From Aeromonas dhakensis (lineage in GTDB: Bacteria > Pseudomonadota > Gammaproteobacteria > Enterobacterales > Aeromonadaceae), in assembly GCF_000820305.1 (NCBI RefSeq), contig NZ_CDBH01000017.1:1-64000 (forward strand): a stretch of DNA of 64,000 nt, read 5' to 3'. Both the position numbers and the translations under genes were made by a program. The notes beneath the pieces were generated by a model. It saw only the letters and a list, made by a program, of their open reading frames with translations. It ran no database searches and was not told the DNA's origin. Shown here piece after piece: positions 57,694-64,000 of this stretch (its first letter is position 1; the number at the start of each line of letters is the position of its first letter).

Positions 57694-57945
57694 CCATCCT
57701 TCTCCGTTTTACATCGTCAACACACTAGAGAGTGCAGCCTGGACAGCTATTTATAGTGCCGGATGCCCCCCATCAGAAGTTGCCCAGTGTAGGCAGGACG
57801 GTGGAGGCCATATAGGGGGGCAGAATGAACACAGTGTTCACCACGCCGTGCACAGAGGAACAAACGAGCGGGAGGGATCATTGCGCAAAGGGTGTCAACG
57901 TGACCCGCCAGGAGGCGGCACGGCTTACAACCCCCTGGCTAAGGG

Positions 57946-58416
57946 CTAAGGGTCTGCAGACCAGGATTCAACATCAAGGCAATAGGTGGTGAAAGGGTGT
58001 TCGCCCAGACGTGTTTTCCTCACCCAGATGGCCCGTCTGGCGAGGGAGCGGTAAGGCGGGCGGGTATCCAGCAGGTGAAAGAGGATCGACCGATGGCCAA
58101 GCTCCCTCGCCCACCCCATCATCTCGTTGAAAATCACCACGCCGCTTCCCCAGCCGGCCCTGGCGAGCACAATGGCAAGCTCCACCCCCTCGTCATCGGG
58201 CTGGATGCCGCACCACCCCACCAGGGTGCCGTCGAGGAAGATGGCACGCACGCGGCAGCCTGGCCGGGCGTCGACTCCCAGCTTGTACGCCATCCAGTCG
58301 CACACCCCGGCCACATCGAAAAGCGGGTGAGGGATCAGGTGCTTTCGCAGCCTCTCGTCGTTGAGCAGCGGCAGAAAATCCTCTGCCCTGACAGCAGAAA
58401 AGGGGCTGAACACCAT
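57946..58416 (-). CDS. GNAT-family acetyltransferase
   Basis: 156 residues from the ATG at 58416, which has AGAGAG upstream; a start five codons earlier lacks one. Looks like a GNAT of the RimJ-like kind: FSAVRAEDFLPLLNDERLRKHL, GWCGIQPDDEGVELAIVL, then GWGSGVVIFNEMMGWAREL (acetyl-CoA loop weakly conserved) and RSLARRAIWVR. It is followed by no terminator that I can see. Confidence 0.65.
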   Translation of the reverse strand: MVFSPFSAVRAEDFLPLLNDERLRKHLIPHPLFDVAGVCDWMAYKLGVDARPGCRVRAIFLDGTLVGWCGIQPDDEGVELAIVLARAGWGSGVVIFNEMMGWARELGHRSILFHLLDTRPPYRSLARRAIWVRKTRLGEHPFTTYCLDVESWSADP

Positions 58417-58448
58417 GGAAGTCTCTCTCATTGCGCGAATAGGCGCCC

Positions 58449-58922
58449 CTAGTAGGGGCGGCCATCCTTGTGTCTGGCTGACCAGGCGCCATCGGCACCC
58501 TGTACCAGGGCCAGATCGTCATCGGGATAGTCGACAGTGTCCCCTGGCAGCCTGTCCCCCACCTCGAGATAGACGGCGTCCACTTCACCGTGGTTGAGCA
58601 ACTGGTGGGCCAGGCCGCTGCCGCCCTTGAAGCCGATGCACTCCCCCGGCGACATCCGGTACTCCTCCTCCCCGTGGCGCAGGGTGGGATTGCCCGAGAG
58701 CACATAGACGAACTCGTCCTGCAGGCCGTGATGGTGCTTGAGCGCCGAGATGGCCCCCGGTGCCAGGGTCGTCAGATTGACCCCGAAATTGGCGAGGCCG
58801 AAATGATCCCCCAGCCTGCGCCGGGTGCGGTGCTTGACCAAGGAGGCAAAGGGCTCCGGATAAAGGGACTTTGCCTTGTGCTCGGGGATGGCCGCTGCCT
58901 GAATGGCGCGCTTGTCAGTCAT
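58449..58922 (-). CDS. cupin-domain protein
   Basis: 157 residues. Cupin motif 1 region is LKHHHGLQDEFVYVLSGNPTL (His cluster and Glu) and motif 2 is GECIGFKGGSGLAHQLLNHG, giving a full metal site. This subfamily is usually annotated as a stand-alone cupin of unknown substrate. It lies 32 bases upstream of the GNAT gene, same strand, probably one transcript. Confidence 0.88.
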   Translation of the reverse strand: MTDKRAIQAAAIPEHKAKSLYPEPFASLVKHRTRRRLGDHFGLANFGVNLTTLAPGAISALKHHHGLQDEFVYVLSGNPTLRHGEEEYRMSPGECIGFKGGSGLAHQLLNHGEVDAVYLEVGDRLPGDTVDYPDDDLALVQGADGAWSARHKDGRPY

Positions 58923-59341
58923 GTTCTGATCCTCCCTGTGAATGACGTCTCGCTTTATAGCCTGCTCCTTAGCGGCGAAACATGGGCAGGGGGTTGAAGG
59001 GGGGTCTCACACACCATGCCATGCCCGGTTGCAGCAAACGCCGGTGAAATCCTCCCCTGTCACCCCTTTGAAGGGAAACATGATCGCCTCCACCCACGGC
59101 AAGGGGTGTTCCATATGCATTCAACTTCCCCTGCTCCTGCCCGATGCCCGCCTGACCGATTGCCGCCAGATGGCAAAGACTCGCTGATTTTCGTTTGGCT
59201 ATCTTAATTGCACACCGGAAAATGGGAAGTCGTGTTGGCAACATCACCAATGGAATGAAGAAGATGGCCCGCGATCACTGGGAAGCGCCCTCTTCCAGCG
59301 GCCCGGGTATGGAGGGGCGCCAGCACATGCAGACCCGGTGA
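58923..59341. other. cupin-rlpA spacer
   Basis: About 419 bases with no convincing gene, repeat or terminator. The short frames in it lack ribosome binding sites. Confidence 0.4.
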
Positions 59342-59740
59342 CTAGAGCACCTCAATCCTGACCTTGATAAGCCCGGCGCGGGGATTGCCGATGGCGCTGA
59401 ACGCCGCCTTGGAGAGATCGATGATGCGCCCGCGCGGGAAATTGCCCCTGTCGTTGACCCGCACCACCACGCTCTTGCCGTTGGCGAGGTTGGTGACCCG
59501 CACCATGGCACCGAAGGGCAACTCCATGTGGGCGGCGGTGTTGGCGTGGCGCTGATAAGGCTCACCGCTGGCGGTGCGCTTGTTGTGGTAGCGATCGGCG
59601 TAGTAGGAAGCGAGCCCCGTCTCGCTATAGCCGCGCCAGCTGCCGCCATGGCTCTCGTCATAGCGACTGCTGCAGGCGGCCAGCAGCACGGTGAGCGACA
59701 GCAGCAGCCCCTTTCGCAAAAATTGCCCCTTTTCAACCAT
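59342..59740 (-). CDS. RlpA-like septal/rare lipoprotein (DPBB domain)
   Basis: 132 residues from MVEKGQFLRKGLLL at 59740; the frame is open upstream but no signal peptide would result. Lipobox LAACSS (near residues 18-23). The double-psi beta-barrel is complete: GLASYYADRYHNKRTASGEPY, RVTNLANGKSVVVRVNDRG and RIIDLSKAAFSAIG. No C-terminal SPOR domain is present, unlike full RlpA, so septal targeting is not expected. Confidence 0.87.
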   Translation of the reverse strand: MVEKGQFLRKGLLLSLTVLLAACSSRYDESHGGSWRGYSETGLASYYADRYHNKRTASGEPYQRHANTAAHMELPFGAMVRVTNLANGKSVVVRVNDRGNFPRGRIIDLSKAAFSAIGNPRAGLIKVRIEVL

Positions 59741-59861
59741 GTGCCTTGTCCTTGCTCCCCTGCGGGGTTGTCGATGCCAATGAAGCGGTAGCGGGCATGA
59801 GCGAACCGGCGTGGTGCCGGCCAGCCATGGCCGCGCCGCTACTTTGCCACAGTTTCCAAAC

Positions 59862-59889
59862 AAAACGGGAGGCCAAGCCTCCCGTTTTC
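59862..59889 (-). terminator. mukB terminator
   Basis: AAAACGGGAGGC-CAA-GCCTCCCGTTTT. Confidence 0.88.
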
Positions 59890-59911
59890 ATACCTCGTCC
59901 GTCAGCCTCTG

Positions 59912-62900
59912 TCAGGCGATGAGCTTGTCGTCGGCGAAGCCAAAACCGCGCAGGCCCACTACATGTACGTGCTCGTGCTTGCCCTGCACCTTGCGGATGA
60001 GCTTGTAGGTGGTGCCCTTCTCGGGGCTGATGTTCTCGGGCGCGGCGATGAGGAGCTGCATGTCCTGCCGCTCGCACAGCTCGAACAGGGTGGCGATGGA
60101 TTTGCCATCCAGCCGCGCCGCTTCGTCGAGGAACAGCAGGCGGCAGGGGGCTATGTCCTTGCCGCGCAGACGACGGGACTCCTCCTCCCAGCTGATCAGC
60201 ACCATCAACAGGATGGCCTGACCGGTACCGATCGCCTCGCCGGTGGAGAGCGCGCCGCTTTCGGCCCGCAGCCAGCCATCGGCCCCGCGCTGCACCTCGA
60301 TCTCCAGCTCCAGGTAGTTGCGATAGTCGAGCAGCACGTCGCCCATCACCTGATAGCTGCGATCCCCCTGCTCCACCTGAGGGTTGAGGCGCTGGAACAG
60401 CTTGGCCATCGCCTCGGAGAAGCTGAGCTCCTTGTCGGCGAACAGATCGTTGTGCATGGCGGTTTGGTCAGCCAGCGCCGTCAGCAGACGGGTGTGAGCC
60501 TCGCGAATATTGACGTTGAGGCGCACCCCGCGTACCAGACCGAAGGCAATGTTCTGCAAGCCCTGGTTGAGCACCCGGATACGGTTCTGCTCGCGGCGGA
60601 TGATGTTGGTGATCTTGGCCGCTACCTCGTGAGAGGAGAGCGACAGATGGGTTTCCCGCTGCTTGAGCTCGTCGGCCAGACGGGCCAGCTCGATCTCCAT
60701 CTCCTCGATGGCCTCCACCGGATCATCGGAGCGGATGATGTCATTGCGGATGCGATCTTTCAGGTAACGGTAAACCTGAATATAGAAGGCCACCTTCTGC
60801 TCGGTGCTGCGGTTGCCCTCCGACAGGCGCAGCGCATCACGCAGGGCCTCGTCGTGGGCCACCGCCACCCGCAGGGCGCCGAGGGCCTTGTCCGACATGG
60901 AGCGCAGCTCGTCGCTGTCAAGGTACGCCAGCTCGCGCTTGTTGAGGCGCTTCTCGACGTCAGTCTCCCGCGCCAGCCGCACCACCCGCGACCAGCTCGC
61001 CTTGTGACCCACCAGGGATTTGCGAGCGCCATAGTAATCCTTGCCTTCCAGCTTGAGACGACCGCCGAGAGATTCGATCTCGCGCTTGGTGACCTGCAGC
61101 TGGGCCTCGGCGCTGGTGCGACGGGAACGGGTGCGGATCAGCAGCTCTTCGATCTCTTTCTTGTGGGCGCGCGCCTTCTCTTCCATGTCGTCAGAGAGGG
61201 TCAGCCCCATGGCCGCCAGCTCCTGCTCGAACTCGGTCAGGGTCTGGCGCTTGGCCTCGACGCTGGAGTTGAGCGCGGTGCGCAGCTGCAACGCCTCGGT
61301 GTGGCGCTGGGCAATCTGCTTGTGCTGCTCGCCAGCGGTGCGGGCGGCAAGCTCGGCGGCTTTGAGCTTCTCTTTGAGTCGCTCGCTCATTTCGGAGGCC
61401 TTGCCCAGCAGGTCTTGCGCATCCTGATAGGCAAAGTGCGGCAGGCGGGCCACCAGCTGATCGAGGGCGTAGCAACGGCGCTTCTGCTCGGCCAGCAATT
61501 CGTTGGCTTCGTCAAACGCCGCCTGTAGGGCAGAGAGATCCTGCGGATCCTGACGCAGCACCTGCACCATGGTTTCCAGCTTCTCGAGCGACTTGCCGTG
61601 CTTGGCGATAAAGGCTTCGGCCTGTTTCAACGCTTCCACGTCAGCGTGAGCCGCCTCGAGGCGGGCAGCCAGCTCAGTCTCTGCAAACAGGTGGGCAAAG
61701 GGCAGCATCCCCTGCACCAGCTGGATATGGCGAGTCAGCTGGGCGGCGGCCGCTTTGGCCTCTGTCAGCTGCTTGTTGCACTCGGCGATGGTCTCTTGCA
61801 GCTTGCGCTGCTCGGCCTGTTTGGCCTGCACTTCCGCTTCCGGGTCGGGGCGGAAGGCGATATCCAGATGCTGGCCGATAAAGTCGCGGAAGTGACCGTA
61901 GAGGCGGTGGTACTTCTGCTGCTCGAAGGCGGCCTTGGCGTAACCCTCGATAAGCTCTTCGCGCTCAAGGTCGAGCTGTTCGATCCGTTTTTCCCGGGCG
62001 GCGCGGCCAAACAGCGGCAGCTCGGGGTAGCGGGAGAAGCGCACCTGACGCTTGCTGGTGCGCACCAACACGGCGTCACCCAGCTCGTCCGCTTCCACCA
62101 GATCCTCGTCAAAGGAGTCGGGGTTGCCCTGAATGAGGTAGATATCCTCCGGGCAATCTTCCAGCTTTTTCAGCCGCTCGATGGCGCCTTCCAGGTCGAG
62201 CACCACCAGGGCGCTGCGAGCCGGGCCGTAGAGGGCGGAGTAGTAAGGGGCATCGTCGATGGAGATGTCGTCATAGACATCGGAGAGCAGCACGCCCCCC
62301 ACCTGTTCGGCGATGCGGGCAAGACGGGGATCCGCCTCACCGGCCCCCAGCTGCAGGTTGCGAATTTGCAGCTCCAGCGCCTGTTTCTGCGCCGCGATGC
62401 GGTTGCTCTCCTGCTCGAACTCGCGCTCCTTGTCGAGCACGCTCTGCATGCCGGAAGAAAGTTCTTCGGCGGTGGCGAGCGGCAGCCCACTCTGCTCGCG
62501 CAGCTGCTCAAGTTTTTCGAAGGATTTCAGCCAGCGCGGGGCCAGCTTGGTGAGCTCCGCGATATCGCGGCCAAGCTGAGTGCCCTGATGCTCGAGGCTG
62601 GCACGGCGCTGATTGACCTCGGCCTGTTGCTCGGCCAGCTCCTCCTGACGGGTGCGCTGGGCTTCGAGGAAGATCTCCAGCTCATCGCTGCTGGCAATCA
62701 GCTGGCCAGAGGCCTGCTGCAGCTCGTCACGCAGCTTGAAGAGACTCTTCTGGCTTTCGCTCTCTTTCTCGAGGCGAGCCAGCGCGGCGCGCAGCCCCTG
62801 CCCCTGGGCGATGCGGGCCTTGTCTTCGATATGACGCTTGAGCAGTGCCTGGGCGGTGGGCCAGGCAGCCTCGCGAGCGGTTTCAGGGGCAATGTTCAAA

Positions 62901-64000
62901 AGCAGCGCCAGCGCCGCTTCGTGCTCGGCCACCGCCGCCTTGGCCAGCGCCAACTGCTGCTCGGCCCCCAGCACCCGGCTGGTGAGGCTCTGCTCGGCGG
63001 CGCGGAACTGGTGCAGGGTGTCGCTCGCCTGTTCGGCGGTCAGCCCCGGCAGCTCGCACTGCTCGCGGGCGTTTTCCAGCGCCTGCACCGCCTGACGGTA
63101 CTGGATGGCACGGGTCTGCTGGATATCCAGCGCCTGCTGATAGTCGGCCAGCTGGGTCTTGAGGCTGTCTACCTCTGCCTGGGCCAGCTCCTTGCGCTCT
63201 TCCACCTCCAGCAACTGGCCGTGGATCTCCTCCACCACCGCCTGCTGCTGTTCGAGTTTGTCAGAGAGATCCGCCAGATCGGCGCGGTACATCTCGATCT
63301 TCTTTTGCAGTGCCACGGCGGCCATCACCTTGGCCAGGTGCTCGGCGGCGGACTCCAGCTCGTCGGTCAGCAACTTCTCGCGGTTGGTGAGCTGTTCTAC
63401 CTCGTCGGCCAGATAGATGGCACGCTGCTTCTCTTCGGCCAGCAGGCGGCGCTTGCCGGCCAGCTCGGCACGGGCCTTGAGGGCCAGCTCGGAGAGGCGG
63501 TTCTTCTCGGCGGCGTTGCGCACGTAATCCGCCGCCACATAGTGGGTGGTCTCGGTAATGAGGTTCTTGAACAGATCCCGCTGACCCTGGGTCTCCTTGA
63601 TCGCCTCCAGAGTGCGGCGGTTCTCGTAGATGGCCGCCTCCATGTCCTGGAACGCCTTGCGCACCCCGGAGTTTTCCGGCAGCAGGTATTCGCGCAAGGA
63701 GCGGCTGATGGACGAGGAGATGCCGCCGTAGAGGGAGGCCTCGATCAGACGGTAGAACTTGCCGCGATCTTTTTGATCACGCAGCTTCTTCGGGGTGATG
63801 CCGAACTCGAACATGAAGTTGTGATAGTCGGTCACCGTATTGAACTTGGCGACCTTGATGGCGCCAAGCTCCGCCGCCGCCCCTTTCAGATCGGCGAAGG
63901 CACGCACCCGCCCCTTGCCGTCGTCGAGCTTCTCCAGCAGCAAATCGGTGGGCGCCAGATTGTCCGGCACATCCACCAGCGCAAACGGGGTGATGTTGAC
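59912..64000 (-). CDS. mukB: chromosome partition protein MukB, N-terminal end outside window
   Basis: 1362 residues are present and the frame is open at 64000; E. coli MukB has 1486, so roughly the first 120 (Walker A) are missing. Long coiled coils (~90-500 and ~700-1050 of this fragment) flank the hinge (RIAEQVGGVLLSDVYDDIS, ~560). The C-terminal head has the signature SGALSTGEAIGTGQAIL and Walker B LLFLDEAARLDG. MukB is the SMC-like ATPase of the MukBEF condensin. In relatives mukF and mukE precede it. Confidence 0.95.
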   Translation of the reverse strand, partial: VNITPFALVDVPDNLAPTDLLLEKLDDGKGRVRAFADLKGAAAELGAIKVAKFNTVTDYHNFMFEFGITPKKLRDQKDRGKFYRLIEASLYGGISSSISRSLREYLLPENSGVRKAFQDMEAAIYENRRTLEAIKETQGQRDLFKNLITETTHYVAADYVRNAAEKNRLSELALKARAELAGKRRLLAEEKQRAIYLADEVEQLTNREKLLTDELESAAEHLAKVMAAVALQKKIEMYRADLADLSDKLEQQQAVVEEIHGQLLEVEERKELAQAEVDSLKTQLADYQQALDIQQTRAIQYRQAVQALENAREQCELPGLTAEQASDTLHQFRAAEQSLTSRVLGAEQQLALAKAAVAEHEAALALLLNIAPETAREAAWPTAQALLKRHIEDKARIAQGQGLRAALARLEKESESQKSLFKLRDELQQASGQLIASSDELEIFLEAQRTRQEELAEQQAEVNQRRASLEHQGTQLGRDIAELTKLAPRWLKSFEKLEQLREQSGLPLATAEELSSGMQSVLDKEREFEQESNRIAAQKQALELQIRNLQLGAGEADPRLARIAEQVGGVLLSDVYDDISIDDAPYYSALYGPARSALVVLDLEGAIERLKKLEDCPEDIYLIQGNPDSFDEDLVEADELGDAVLVRTSKRQVRFSRYPELPLFGRAAREKRIEQLDLEREELIEGYAKAAFEQQKYHRLYGHFRDFIGQHLDIAFRPDPEAEVQAKQAEQRKLQETIAECNKQLTEAKAAAAQLTRHIQLVQGMLPFAHLFAETELAARLEAAHADVEALKQAEAFIAKHGKSLEKLETMVQVLRQDPQDLSALQAAFDEANELLAEQKRRCYALDQLVARLPHFAYQDAQDLLGKASEMSERLKEKLKAAELAARTAGEQHKQIAQRHTEALQLRTALNSSVEAKRQTLTEFEQELAAMGLTLSDDMEEKARAHKKEIEELLIRTRSRRTSAEAQLQVTKREIESLGGRLKLEGKDYYGARKSLVGHKASWSRVVRLARETDVEKRLNKRELAYLDSDELRSMSDKALGALRVAVAHDEALRDALRLSEGNRSTEQKVAFYIQVYRYLKDRIRNDIIRSDDPVEAIEEMEIELARLADELKQRETHLSLSSHEVAAKITNIIRREQNRIRVLNQGLQNIAFGLVRGVRLNVNIREAHTRLLTALADQTAMHNDLFADKELSFSEAMAKLFQRLNPQVEQGDRSYQVMGDVLLDYRNYLELEIEVQRGADGWLRAESGALSTGEAIGTGQAILLMVLISWEEESRRLRGKDIAPCRLLFLDEAARLDGKSIATLFELCERQDMQLLIAAPENISPEKGTTYKLIRKVQGKHEHVHVVGLRGFGFADDKLIA

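Overview
This 64 kb window is high-GC, gene-dense gammaproteobacterial chromosome. The best fit is Aeromonas. The reasons are the E. coli-like blocks thrS-infC-rpmI-rplT-pheS-pheT-ihfA, gyrA/ubiG, nrdA-nrdB-yfaE, cra/fruBKA, smrB/prmB-aroC and mukB, together with a secreted GH19 chitinase and many c-di-GMP genes. The genus is an inference from gene content. No rRNA, tRNA, CRISPR array, insertion sequence or prophage was recognised.

Layout. 1-1.4 kb: end of rbsK and rbsR. 1.4-10.4 kb (minus strand): a signalling block with a periplasmic molybdopterin-fold protein coupled to a GGDEF protein, the deacylase CobB, a stand-alone GNAT, a response regulator with an eroded EAL-like tail, and a very large hybrid kinase. 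10.4-17.5 kb (minus): the translation operon thrS to ihfA. It has an AUA start on infC, a tRNA-Thr anticodon-arm mimic ahead of thrS and a probable attenuator ahead of pheS. 17.7-19.6 kb: a Sel1-repeat protein and a divergent SplB/PA0069-type radical SAM gene under a near-perfect LexA box. 20-30.4 kb: gyrA, ubiG-gph, nrdAB-yfaE with paired NrdR boxes and two DnaA boxes, mltA and a DUF1289 gene. 30.5-37.1 kb: fruBKA, divergent cra with twin Cra operators, and a TyrP-type permease.

37.2-39.2 kb looks like an accessory island: a Xre/MbcA-RES toxin-antitoxin pair and a small AT-rich membrane-protein gene. 39.2-47.7 kb: rhlE, a solute-binding-like protein, prmB-aroC with divergent smrB, an AHSA1 protein, a PAS-GGDEF diguanylate cyclase, a histidine phosphatase and a GFA protein. 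47.8-59.7 kb is a looser region of single small genes: a glyoxalase fragment, GH19 chitinase, a methyltransferase, phnA-like, a lysine-rich 35-residue peptide gene, PhzF, three GNATs, a DJ-1/PfpI protein, a second-type peptide deformylase, an ABM monooxygenase, a cupin and an RlpA-like lipoprotein. The window ends inside mukB (minus strand, N-terminus missing).

Most of the window is conserved core genome. The points most worth a second look are the regulatory elements (LexA box, thrS operator, infC AUA start, pheS attenuator), the 1.4-10.4 kb signalling block, and the small genes outside the usual length cut-offs. I did not find a clearly new multi-gene system.
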